This document shows positions 1-11,521 of a stretch of DNA of 64,000 nucleotides, piece after piece; position 1 is the first letter of the stretch; every line of letters begins with the position of its first letter. The notes under the pieces were generated by a model. It was not told where the DNA came from. It did no database searches and worked only from the letters and a program-made list of their open reading frames with translations. This DNA comes from Paratinospora sagittata (lineage: Eukaryota > Streptophyta > Magnoliopsida > Ranunculales > Menispermaceae). The stretch covers positions 10,389,001-10,453,000 of the forward strand of contig CM069597.1 of NCBI GenBank assembly GCA_035771175.1. The letters are read 5' to 3'. Both the position numbers and the translations under genes were made by a program.

Positions 1-1075
1 CCCAGAATATATGGAACTCCGTTTCAATATCCCGATGAATTTTTGACCCCCAAATCTAAAATATTGGTTTAAATGAACTAAATTTACTTAGAAAATGTGT
101 TTGAGGGAATCACGACCAATCCACCAGATTGCTTTCTCCACTAACTCTTTGAGCGAGTCCCAATATCCTTCTAGGAACCCCCGGAATAGATGGAACTCCG
201 TTCCAATATCCCGGTGAATTATTGATCCCCAAATCTAAATTTTGGTTTAAATGAACTAAATTTACCTAGAAAAAGTGTTTGAGGCAATCGCAACCCATCC
301 ACTGGATTACTTTCTCTACCAACTCCTTGAGCGAGTCCCAATATCCTTCTAGGAACCCCCGGAATAGATGGAACTCCGTTCCAATATCCCGGTGAATTTT
401 TGATCCCCAAATCTAAATTTTGGTTTAAATGAACTAAATATACTTAGAAAAAGTGTTTGAGGCAATCGCGACCAATCCACCGGATTACTTTCTCTACCAA
501 CTCCTTCAGCGAGTCCCAATATCATTCAAGCAACCCCCAGAATAGATGGAACTCCGTTTCAATATCCCGATGAATTTTTGAAACCCAAATCTAAAATTTT
601 GGTTTAAATGAACTAAATTTACTTAGAAAATGTGTTTGAGGCAATCACGACCAATCCACCAGATTGCTTTCTCCACCAACTCTTTGAGCGAGTCCCAATT
701 TCCTTCTAGGAACCCCCGGAATAGATGGAACTCCGTTCCAATATCCCGGTGAATTTTTGATCCCCAAATCTAAATTTTGGTTTAAATTAACTAAATATAC
801 TTAGAAAAAGTGTTTGAGGCAATCGCGACCAATCCACCGGATTACTTTCTCTACCAACTCCTTGAGCGAGTCCCAATATCCTTCAAGCAACCCCCAGAAT
901 AGATGGAACTCCTTTTCAATATCCCGATGAATTTTTGAAACCCAAATCTAAAATTTTGGTTTAAATGAACTAAATTTACTTAGAAAATGTGTTTGAGGCA
1001 ATCACGACCAATCCACCAGATTGCTTTCTCCACCAACTCTTTGAGCGAGTCCTAATATCCTTCTAGCAACCTCCA

Positions 1076-1254
1076 GAATAGAGGGAACTCCGTTCCAATA
1101 TCTCGATGAATTTTTGACCCCTCAATCTCAAATTTTGGTTTAAATGAACTAAATTTACTTAGAAAATGTGCTTGAGGCAATCACGACCAATCCACCATAT
1201 TGCTTTCTCCACAAACTCTTTGAGCGAGTCCCAATATCCTTCTAGGAACCCCCG
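1076..1254. repeat. Type-C monomer inserted in the A-B dimer run, copy 1
   Basis: This monomer breaks the A-B alternation. It is marked by GTCCTAATATCC just upstream, CAACCTCCAGAATAGAG, GTTCCAATATCTCGATG, GACCCCTCAATCTC and CCACCATATTGC. The same combination occurs only once more in this subarray (at 3397). It resembles monomers more common to the right of the gap, such as the ATCTCGATG type. Confidence 0.8.
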
Positions 1255-3396
1255 GAATAGATGGAACTCCGTTCCAATATCCCGGTGAATTATTGATCCC
1301 CAAATCTAAATTTTGGTTTAAATGAACTAAATATACTTAGAAAAAGTGTTTGAGGCAATCGCGACCAATCCACCGGACTACTTTCTCTACCAACTCCTTG
1401 AGCGAGTCCCAATATCCTTCAAGCAACCCCCAGAATAGATGGAACTCCGTTTCAATATCCCGATGAATTTTTGACCCCCATCTCTAAAATTTTGGTTTAA
1501 ATGAACTAAATTTACTAAGAAAATGTGTTTGAGGCAATCACGACCAATCCACCAGATTGCTTTCTCCACCAACTCTTTGAGCGAGTCCCAATATCCTTCT
1601 AGGAACCCCCGGAATAGATGGAACTCCGTTCCAATATCCCGGTGAATTTTTGATCCCCAAATCTAAATTTTGGTTTAAATGAACTAAATATACTTAGAAA
1701 AAGTGTTTGAGGCAATCACGACCAATTCACCGGATTACTTTCTCTACCAACTCCTTGAGCGAGTCCCAATATCCTTCAAGCAACCCCCAGAATAGATGGA
1801 ACTCCTTTTCAATATCCCGATGAATTTTTGACCCCCAAATCTAAAATTTTGGTTTAAATGAACTAAATTTACTTAGAAAATGTGTTTGAGGCAATCACGA
1901 CCAATCCACCAGATTGCTTTCGCCACCAACTCTTTGAGCGAGTCCCAATATCCTTCTAGGAACCCCCTGAATAGATGGAACTTCGATCCAATATCCCAGT
2001 GAATTATTGATCCCCAAATCTAAATTTTGGTTTAAATAAACTAAATATACTTAGAAAAAGTGTTTGAGGCAATCGCGACCAATCCACCGGACTACTTTCT
2101 CTACCAACTCCTTGAGCGACTCCCAATATCTTTCAAGCAACCCCCAGAATAGATGGAACTCCGTTTCAATATCCCGATGAATTTTTGAAACCCCAAATCT
2201 AAAATTTTGGTTTAAATGAACTAAATTTACTTAGAAAATGTGTTTGAGGCAATCACGACCAATCCACCAGATTGCTTTCTCCACCAACTCTTTGAGCGAG
2301 TCCCAATATCCTTCTAGGAACCGCCGGAATTGATGGAACTCCGTTCCAATATCCCGGTGAATTTTTGACCCCCAAATGTAAATTTTGGTTTAAATGAACT
2401 AAATATACTTAGAAAAAGTGTTTGAGGCAGTCGCGACCAATCCACCGGATTACTTTCTCTACCAACTCTTGAGCGAATCCCGATATCCTTCAAGCAACCC
2501 CCAGAATATATGGAACTCCGTTTCAATATCCCGATGAATTTTTGACCCCCAAATCTAAAATTTTGGTTTTAATGAACTAAATTTACTTAGAAAATGTGTT
2601 TGAGGGAATCACGACCAATCCACCAGATTGCTTTCTCCACCAACTCTTTGAGCGAGTCCCAATATCCTTCTAGGAACCCCCGGAATAGATGGAACTCCGT
2701 TCCAATATCCCGGTGAATTTTGATCCCCAAATCTAAATTTTGGTTTAAATAAACTAAATATACTTAGAAAAAGTGTTTGAGGCAATCGCGACCAATCCAC
2801 CGGATTACTTTCTCTACCAACTCCTTGAGCGAGTCCCAATATCCTTCAAGCAACCCCCAGAATAGATGGAACTCCGTTTCAATATCCCGATGAATTTTTG
2901 ACCCCCAAATCTAAAATTTTTGGTTTAAATGAACTAAATTTACTTAGAAAATGTGTTTGAGGCAATCACGACCAATCCACCAGATTGCTTTCTCCACCAA
3001 CTTTTTGAGCGAGTCCCAATATCCTTCTAGAAACCCCCGGAATAGATGGAACTCGTTCCAATATCCCGGTGAATTTTTTGACCCCCAAATCTAAATTTTG
3101 GTTTAAATGAACTAAATATACTTAGAAAAAGTGTTTGAGGCAGTCGCGACCAATCCACCGGATTACTTTCTCTACCAACTCCTTGAGCGAGTCCCAATAT
3201 CCTTCAAGCAAACCCCAGAATATATGGAACTCCGTTTCAATATCCCGTTTAATTTTTGACCCCCAAATCTAAAATTTTGGTTTAAATGAACTAAATTTAC
3301 TTAGAAAATGTGTTTGAGGGAATCGCGACCAATCCGCCGTATTGCTTTCTCCACCAACTCTTTGAGCGAGTCCTAATATCCTTCTAGCAACCTCCA

Positions 3397-3578
3397 GAAT
3401 AGATGGAACTCCGTTCCAATATCTCGATGAATTTTTGACCCCTCAATCTCAAATTTTGGTTTAAATGAACTAAATTTACATAGAAAATGTGTTTGAGGCA
3501 ATCACGACCAATCCACCATATTGCTTTCCCTCCACCAACTCTTTGAGCGAGTCCCAATATCCTTCTAAGAACCCCCCG
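3397..3578. repeat. Type-C monomer inserted in the A-B dimer run, copy 2
   Basis: It shares the diagnostic variants of the copy at 1076 (GTCCTAATATCC upstream, CCTCCAGAATAG, ATCTCGATG, CCCCTCAATCTC, CCACCATATTGC). The offset is 2321 bp, about 13 monomers, so the two are probably products of one multi-monomer duplication. This copy has small insertions (TTTCCCTCC and an extra C in AACCCCCCGG), making it 182 bp long. Confidence 0.78.
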
Positions 3579-3952
3579 GAATAGATGGAACTCCGTTCCA
3601 ATATCCCAGTGAATTATTGATCCCCAAATCTAAATTTTGGTTTAAATGAACTAAATATACTTAGAAAAAGTGTTTGAGGCAATCGCGAACCAATCCACCG
3701 GACTACTTTCTCTTCCAACTCCTTGAGCGAGTCCCAATATCCTTCAAGCAACCCCCAGAATAGATGGAACTCCGTTTCAATATCCCGATGAATTTTTGAA
3801 ACCCAAATCTAAAATTTTGGTTTAAATGAACTAAATTTACTTAGAAAATGTGTTTGAGACAATCACGACCAATCCACCAGATTGCTTTCTCCACCAACTC
3901 TTTGAGCGAGTCCCAATATCCCTCTAGGAACCCCCGGAATTGATGGAACTCA

Positions 3953-4052
3953 NNNNNNNNNNNNNNNNNNNNNNNNNNNNNNNNNNNNNNNNNNNNNNNN
4001 NNNNNNNNNNNNNNNNNNNNNNNNNNNNNNNNNNNNNNNNNNNNNNNNNNNN
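3953..4052. other. Assembly gap of exactly 100 N
   Basis: The run is exactly 100 Ns, the usual placeholder for a gap of unknown size. The left flank stops inside a type-A-like monomer just after GATGGAACT. The right flank resumes at GAATTAAATTTACTT. In an intact monomer those points are separated by only about 58 bp, so the N length does not match simple continuation of one monomer. The variant types also change across the gap, so an unknown number of monomers is probably missing. Confidence 0.97.
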
Positions 4053-5484
4053 GAATTAAATTTACTTAGAAAATTTGTTTGAGGCAATTGCGACCAATCC
4101 ATCAGATTGCTTTCTCCACCAACTCTTTGATCGAGTCCCAATATCATTCAAGGAACCCCGGAATAGATGGAACTCCGTTCCAATATCCCGGTTAATTTTT
4201 GACCCCCAAATCTAAAATTTGGTTTAAATGAACTAAATATACTTGGTAAAAGTGTTTGAGGCAATCGCGACCAATTCACCGGATTGCTTTCTCCACCAAC
4301 TCCTTGACCGAGTCCCAATATCCTTCAAGCAACCCCCAAAATAGATGGAACTCCGTTTCAATATCCCGATGAATTTTTGACCATTAAATCTCAAATTTTG
4401 GTTTAAATGAACTAAATTTACTTAGAAAATGTGTTTGAAGCAATCGCGACCAATTCACCGGATTACTTTCTCCGCCTACTCTTTGAGCGAGTCCCAATAT
4501 CCTTTTAGGAACCCTCGAAATAGATGGAACTCTTTTCCAATATTCAGATGAATTTTTAACCCCTAAATCTCAAATTTTGGTTTCAATGAACTAAATTAAC
4601 TTAGAAAATTTGTTTGAGGCAATCGCGACCAATCCACCGGATTGCTTCCTCCACCTACTCTTTTAGCGAGTCCCAATATCCTTCTAGCAACCCCCCAGAA
4701 TAGATGAAACTCCGTTTCAATATCCCGATGAATTTTTGACCACTAAATCTGAAATCTTGGTTTAAATGAACTAAATTTACTTAGAAAATGTGTTTGAGGC
4801 AATCGCGACAAATCCACCGGATTGCTTTCTCCACCTACTCTTTTAGTGAGTCCCAATATCCTTCAAGGAACCCCCAAAATAGATGGAACTCCGTTTCAAT
4901 ATCCCGATGAATTTTTGACCCCCAAATCTAAAATTTTGGTTTAAACGAACTGAATTTACTTAGAAAATGTGTTTGAGGCAATCGCGACCAATCTACCGTA
5001 TTGCTTTCTCCACCAACTCTTTGAGCGAGTCCCAATATCCTTCTAGCACCCCCCAGAATAGATGGAACTCCGTTCCAATATCCCGATGAATTTTTGACCC
5101 CTAAATCTCAAATTTTGGTTTAAATGAATTAAATTTATTTAGAAAATTTGTTTGAGGCAATCGCGACCAATCCACCATATTGCTTTCTCCACCAACTCTT
5201 TGAGCAAGTCCCCATATCCTTCGAGGAAGCCCCGGAATAGATGGAACTCCGTTCCAATATCCCGGTGAATTTTTGACCCCCAAATCTAAAATTTTGGTTT
5301 AAATGAACTAAATTTACTTAGAAAATGTGTTTGAGGCAATCGCGACCAATCCACCGGATTGCTTTCTCCACTTACTCTTTAAGCGAGTCCCAATATCCTT
5401 CTAGCAACCCCCCAGAATAGATGAAACTCCGTTTCAATATCCCGACGAATTTTTGACCACTAAATCTCAAATTTTGGTTTAAAT
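4053..5484. repeat. 8-monomer HOR block, copy 1
   Basis: Starting at GAATTAAATTTAC, the block carries ordered diagnostic variants: CCATCAGATTGC, ATATCATTCAAGG, CCCGGTTAATT, TACTTGGTAAAAG, CTCTTTTCCAATATTCAG and GCTTCCTCCACC. The same order begins again 1432 bp downstream, about eight monomers, so this is the first copy of a tandem pair. The copy ends with a monomer having CCACCATATTGC and CTTCGAGGAAGCCCC, a type that also recurs near 6708, 8683 and 10840. Confidence 0.8.
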
Positions 5485-7017
5485 GAATTAAATTTACTTA
5501 GAAAATTTGTTTGAGGCAATCGCGACCAATCCATCAGATTGCTTTCTCCACCAACTCTTTGATCGAGTCCCAATATCATTCAAGGAACCCCGGAATAGAT
5601 GGAACTCCGTTCCAATATCCCGGTTAATTTTTGACCCCCAAATCTAAAATTTGGTTTAAATGAACTAAATATACTTGGTAAAAGTGTTTGAGGCAATCGC
5701 GACCAATTCACCGGATTGCTTTCTCCACCAACTCCTTGACCGAGTCCCAATATCCTTCAAGCAACCCCCAGAATAGATGGAACTCCGTTTCAATATCCCG
5801 ATGAATTTTTGACCATTAAATCTCAAATTTTGGTTTAAATGAACTAAATTTACTTAGAAAATGTGTTTGAAGCAATCGCGACCAATTCACCGGATTACTT
5901 TCTCCGCCTACTCTTTGAGCGAGTCCCAATATCCTTTTAGGAACCCTCGAAATAGATGGAACTCTTTTCCAATATTCAGATGAATTTTTAACCCCTAAAT
6001 CTCAAATTTTGGTTTCAATGAACTAAATTAACTTAGAAAATTTGTTTGAGGCAATCGCGACCAATCCACCGGATTGCTTCCTCCACCTACTCTTTTAGCG
6101 AGTCCAATATCCTTCTAGCAACCCCCCAGAATAGATGAAACTCCGTTTCAATATCCCGATGAATTTTTGACCACTAAATCTGAAATTTTGGTTTAAATGA
6201 ATTAAATTTACTTAGAAAATTTGTTTGAGGCAATCGCGACCAATCCATCAGTTTGCTTTCTCCACCAACTCTTTGATCGAGTCCCAATATCCTTCAAGAA
6301 CCCCGGAATAGATGGAACTCCGTTCCAATATCCCCGTTAATTTTTGACCCCCAAATCTAAAATTTGGTTTAAATGAACTAAATATACTTGGTAAAAGTGT
6401 TTGAGGCAATCGCGACCAATTCACCGGATTGCTTTCTCTACCAACTCCTTGAGCGAGTCCCAATATCCTTCAAGGAACCCCCAAAATAGATGGAACTCCG
6501 TTTCAATATCCCGATGAATTTTTGACCCCCAAATCTAAAATTTTGGTTTAAATGAACTGAATTTACTTAGAAAATGTGTTTGAGGCAATCGCGACCAATC
6601 TACCGTATTGCTTTCTCCACCAACTCTTTGAGCGAGTCCCAATATCCTTCTAGCACCCCCCAGAATAGATGGAACTCCGTTCCAATATCCCGATGAATTT
6701 TTGACCCCTAAATCTCAAATTTTGGTTTAAATGAATTAAATTTATTTAGAAAATTTGTTTGAGGCAATCGCGACCAATCCACCATATTGCTTTCTCCACC
6801 AACTCTTTGAGCGAGTCCCCATATCCTTCGAGGAAGCCCCGGAATAGATGGAACTCCGTTCCAATATCCCGGTGAATTTTTGACCCCCAAATCTAAAATT
6901 TTGGTTTAAATGAACTAAATTTACTTAGAAAATGTGTTTGAGGCAATCGCGACCAATCCACCGGATTGCTTTCTCCACTTACTCTTTAAGCGAGTCCCAA
7001 TATCCTTCTAGCAACCC
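5485..7017. repeat. 8-monomer HOR block, copy 2 with about one extra monomer
   Basis: It repeats the 4053-5484 variant order with an offset of 1432 bp up to about 6190. After that the matching offset becomes 1607 bp (compare CAAGGAACCCCCAAAATAG near 4864 and 6471). An additional monomer was therefore gained in the 6200-6460 stretch, which itself looks like a second copy of the GAATTAAAT/CCATCAG monomer. Similarity to copy 1 ends near 7017. The right part overlaps the first copy of the next HOR. Confidence 0.75.
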
Positions 7018-8637
7018 CCTAGAATAGATGGAACTTTGTTCGAATATCCCGATGAATTTTTGACCCCTAAATATCAAATTTTGGTTTAAATGAACTAAAT
7101 TTACTTAGTAAATGTGTTTGAGGCAATCGCTACCAATCTACCACATTGCTTTCTCCACCAACTCTTCGAGCAAGTCCTAATATCCTTCTAGGAACCCCCC
7201 GGAATAGATGGAACTCCGTTCCAATATCCCGGTGAATTTTTGACCCCCAAATCTAAAATTTCGGTTGAAATGAACTAAATATTTTTAGAAAAAGTGTTTG
7301 AGGCAATCGCGACCAATCCACCAGATTGCTTTCTCTACCAACTCCTTGAGCGAGTCCCAATATCCTTCAAGCAACCCCCAGAATAGATGGAACTCCGTTT
7401 CAATATCCCGATGAATTTTTACCATTAAATCTCAAAATTTGGTTTAAATGAACCAAATTTACTTAGAAAATGTGTTTGAAGCAATCGCGACCAATCCACC
7501 GGATTGCTTTCTCCGCCTACTCTTTGTGCGATTCCCAATATCCTTCTATGAACCCTCGGAATAGGTGGAACTCTGTTTCAATATCCCGATGAATTTTTTA
7601 CCCCTAAATCTCAAATTTTGCTTTCAATGAACTAAATTAACTTAAAAAATTTGTTTGAGGCAATCGCGACAAATCCACCGGATTGCTTTCTCCACCTACT
7701 CTTTTAGGGAGTCCCAATATCCTTCTAGCAACCCCCCAGAATAGGTGGAACTCCGTTCCAACATCCCGAATGAATTTTTGACCCCTAAATCTCAAATTTC
7801 TTGATTAAATGAACTAAATTTACTTAGAAAATGTGTTTGAGGCAATCGCTACCAATCCACTAGATTGCTTTCTCCACCAACTCCTTGAGCGAATCCCAAT
7901 ATCCTTCTATGAAGCCCCGGAATAGATGGAACTCCGTTCCAATATCCCGTTGAATTTTTGACCATTAAATCTCAATTCTTGGTTTAAATGAACTAAATTT
8001 ACTTAGAAAATGTGTTTGAAGCAATCGTGACCAATCCACCGGATTGCTTTCTCCACCAACTCTTTGATCGAGTCCCAATATCCTTCTATGAACCCCCGAA
8101 ATAGATGAAACTCCGTTCCAATATCCCGATGAATTTTTGACCCCTAAATCTCAAATTTTTTGTTTAAATGAACTAAATTTACTTAGAAAATGTGTTTGAG
8201 GCAATCTCTACCAATCCACTAGATTGCTTTCTCCACCAACTCTTTGAGCGAGTCCCAATATCCTTCTATGAACCCCCGGAATAGATGGAACTCCGTTCCA
8301 ATATCCAGGTGAATTTTTGACCATTAAATCTCAAATCTTGGTTTAAATGAACTAAATTTACGTAGAAAATGTGTTTGAGGCAATCTCTACCAATCCACTA
8401 GATTGCTTTCTCCACCAACTCTTTGAGCGAGTCCCAATATCCTTCTATGAACCCCCGGAATAGATGGAACTCCGTTCCAATATCCCGTTGAATTTTTGAC
8501 CATTAAATCTCAAATCTTGGTTTAAATGAACTAAATTTACTTAGAAAATGTGTTTGAGGCAATCGCGACAAATCCACCGGATTGCTTTCTCCACCTACTC
8601 TTTTAGTGAGTCCCAATATCCTTCTAGCAAACCCCCA
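6663..8637. repeat. 11-monomer HOR, tandem copy 1
   Basis: An ordered set of rare variants repeats at about 1974 bp: GAACTTTGTTCGAATATC (7030), ATTTCGGTTGAAATG (7258), ATTTTTACCATTAAATC, CTTTGTGCGATTCCC, AATAGGTGGAACTC, AAATTTCTTGATTAAATG and GCAATCTCTACC. Eleven monomers fit the period. The boundaries are approximate because tandem copies share ends. Confidence 0.82.
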
Positions 8638-10612
8638 GAATAGATGGAACTCCGTTCCAATATCCCGATGAATTTTTGACCCCTAAATCTCAAATTTTGG
8701 TTTAAATGAATTAAATTTATTTAGAAAATTTGTTTGAGGCAATCGCGACCAATCCACCATATTGCTTTCTCCACCAACTCTTTGAGCGAGTCCCCATATC
8801 CTTCGAGGAAGCCCCGGAATAGATGGAACTCCGTTCCAATATCCCGGTGAATTTTTGACCCCCAAATCTAAAATTTTGGTTTAAATGAACTAAATTTACT
8901 TAGAAAATGTGTTTGAGGCAATCGCGACCAATCCACCGGATTGCTTTCTCCACTTACTCTTTAAGCGAGTCCAATATCCTTCTAGCAACCCCTAGAATAG
9001 ATGGAACTTTGTTCGAATATCCCGATGAATTTTTGACCCCTAAATATCAAATTTTGGTTTAAATGAACTAAATTTACTTAGTAAATGTGTTTGAGGCAAT
9101 CGCTACCAATCTACCACATTGCTTTCTCCACCAACTCTTCGAGCAAGTCCTAATATCCTTCTAGGAACCCCCCGGAATAGATGGAACTCCGTTCCAATAT
9201 CCCGGTGAATTTTTGACCCCCAAATCTAAAATTTCGGTTGAAATGAACTAAATATTTTTAGAAAAAGTGTTTGAGGCAATCGCGACCAATCCACCAGATT
9301 GCTTTCTCTACCAACTCCTTGAGCGAGTCCCAATATCCTTCAAGCAACCCCCAGAATAGATGGAACTCCGTTTCAATATCCCGATGAATTTTTACCATTA
9401 AATCTCAAAATTTGGTTTAAATGAACCAAATTTACTTAGAAAATGTGTTTGAAGCAATCGCGACCAATCCACCGGATTGCTTTCTCCGCCTACTCTTTGT
9501 GCGATTCCCAATATCCTTCTATGAACCCTCGGAATAGGTGGAACTCTGTTTCAATATCCCGATGAATTTTTTACCCCTAAATCTCAAATTTTGCTTTCAA
9601 TGAACTAAATTAACTTAAAAAATTTGTTTGAGGCAATCGCAACAAATCCACCGGATTGCTTTCTCCACCTACTCTTTTAGGGAGTCCCAAAATCCTTCTA
9701 GCAACCCCCCAGAATAGGTGGAACTCCGTTCCAACATCCGATGAATTTTTGACCCCTAAATCTCAAATTTCTTGATTAAATGAACTAAATTTACTTAGAA
9801 AATGTGTTTGAGGCAATCGCTACCAATCCACTAGATTGCTTTCTCCACCAACTCCTTGAGCGAGTCCCAATATCCTTCTATGAAGCCCCGGAATAGATGG
9901 AACTCCGTTCCAATATCCCGTTGAATTTTTGACCATTAAATCTCAATTCTTGGTTTAAATGAACTAAATTTACTTAGAAAATGTGTTTGAAGCAATCGTG
10001 ACCAATCCACCGGATTGCTTTCTCCACCAACTCTTTGATCGAGTCCCAATATCCTTCTATGAACCCCCGAAATAGATGAAACTCCGTTCCAATATCCCGA
10101 TGAATTTTTGACCCCTAAATCTCAAATTTTTTGTTTAAATGAACTAAATTTACTTAGAAAATGTGTTTGAGGCAATCTCTACCAATCCACTAGATTGCTT
10201 TCTCCACCAACTCTTTGAGCGAGTCCCAATATCCTTCTATGAACCCCCGGAATAGATGGAACTCCGTTCCAATATCCCGGTGAATTTTTGACCATTAAAT
10301 CTCAAATCTTGGTTTAAATGAACTAAATTTACTTAGAAAATGTGTTTGAGGCAATCTCTACCAATCCACTAGATTGCTTTCTCCACCAACTCTTTGAGCG
10401 AGTCCCAATATCCTTCTATGAACCCCCGGAATAGATGGAACTCCGTTCCAATATCCCGTTGAATTTTTGACCATTAAATCTCAAATCTTGGTTTAAATGA
10501 ACTAAATTTACTTAGAAAATGTGTTTGAGGCAATCGCGACAAATCCACCGGATTGCTTTCTCCACCTACTCTTTTAGTGAGTCCCAATATCCTTCTAGCA
10601 AACCCCCAGAAT
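8638..10612. repeat. 11-monomer HOR, tandem copy 2
   Basis: It is colinear with the preceding 11-mer at offsets of 1971-1975 bp. The differences are small: for example CAACATCCGATG here against CAACATCCCGAATG, and GCAACAAATCC against GCGACAAATCC. Past about 10628 the sequence departs from copy 1. The low divergence suggests a later duplication than the one that made the blocks to the left. Confidence 0.82.
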
Positions 10613-11521
10613 AGATGGAACTCCGTTTCAATATCCCGATGAATTTTTGACCATTAAATCTCAAATTTTGGTTTAAATGAACTGAATTTACTTAGAAAAT
10701 GTGTTTGAGGCAATCGCGACCAATCTGCCGTATTGCTTTCTCCACCAACTCTTTGAGCGAGTCCCAATATCGTTTTAGCACCCCCCAGAATAGATGGAAC
10801 TCCGTTCCAATATCCCGATGAATTTTTGACTCCTAAATCTCAAATTTTGGTTTAAATGAATTAAATTTCCTTAGAAAATTTGTTTGAGGCAATCGCGACC
10901 AATCCACCATATTGCTTTCTCCACCAACTCTTTAAGCGAGTCCCCATATCCTTCGAGGAAGCCCCGGAATAGATGGAACTCCGTTCCAATATCCCGGTGA
11001 ATTTTTGACCCTCAAATCTCAAATTTTGGTTTAAATGAACTAAATTTACTTAGAAAATGTGTTTGAGGCAATCGCGACCAATCCACCGGATTGCTTTCTC
11101 CGCCTACTCTTTGAGCGATTCCCAATATCCTTCTATGAACCCTCGAAATAGGTGGAACTCTGTTTGAATATCCCGATGAATTTTTTACCCCTAAATCTCA
11201 AATTTTGCTTTCAATGAACTAAATTAACTTAAAAAATTTGTTTAAGGCAATCGCGACAAATCCACCGGATTGCTTTCTCCACCTACTCTTTTAGCGAGTC
11301 CCAATATCCTTCTAGCAACCCCCCAGAATAGATGGAACTCCGTTCCAATATCCCGATGAATTTTTGACCCCTAAATCTCAAATTTTTTGTTTAAATGAAC
11401 TAAATTTACTTAGAAAATGTGTTTGAGGCAATCGCTACCAATCCACTAGATTGCTTTCTCCACCAACTCTTTGAGCGAGTCCCAATATCCTTCTATGAAG
11501 CCCCGGAATAGATGGAACTCC
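10613..11521. repeat. Mosaic satellite monomers between HOR blocks
   Basis: About five monomers combine types seen elsewhere: the CACCCCCCAG type (as near 6655), the CTTCGAGGAAGCCCC type (as near 6833), a CTCCGCCTACTC type, and a CTTTCAATGAACTAAATTAAC type. I see no clean internal tandem period beyond the monomer and no gene. Confidence 0.75.

Larger units (their letters stand above)
1..3952. repeat. Dimeric (A-B) satellite subarray, about 360-bp unit
   Basis: Two monomer types alternate. Type A has GTTCCAATATCCCGGTG, ATCTAAATTTTGG, CTAAATATAC, AAAAAGTGTTTG, GGATTACTTTCTCTACC and CTTCAAGC. Type B has GTTTCAATATCCCGATG, CTAAAATTTTGG, CTAAATTTAC, AAAATGTGTTTG, AATCACGACC, AGATTGCTTTCTCCACC and CTTCTAGG. 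Most neighbours are A-B-A-B. Exceptions are an A-like hybrid around 180-360 and two inserted type-C monomers. The block is cut off by the sequence gap, and a different mix of variants lies on the other side. Confidence 0.9.
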
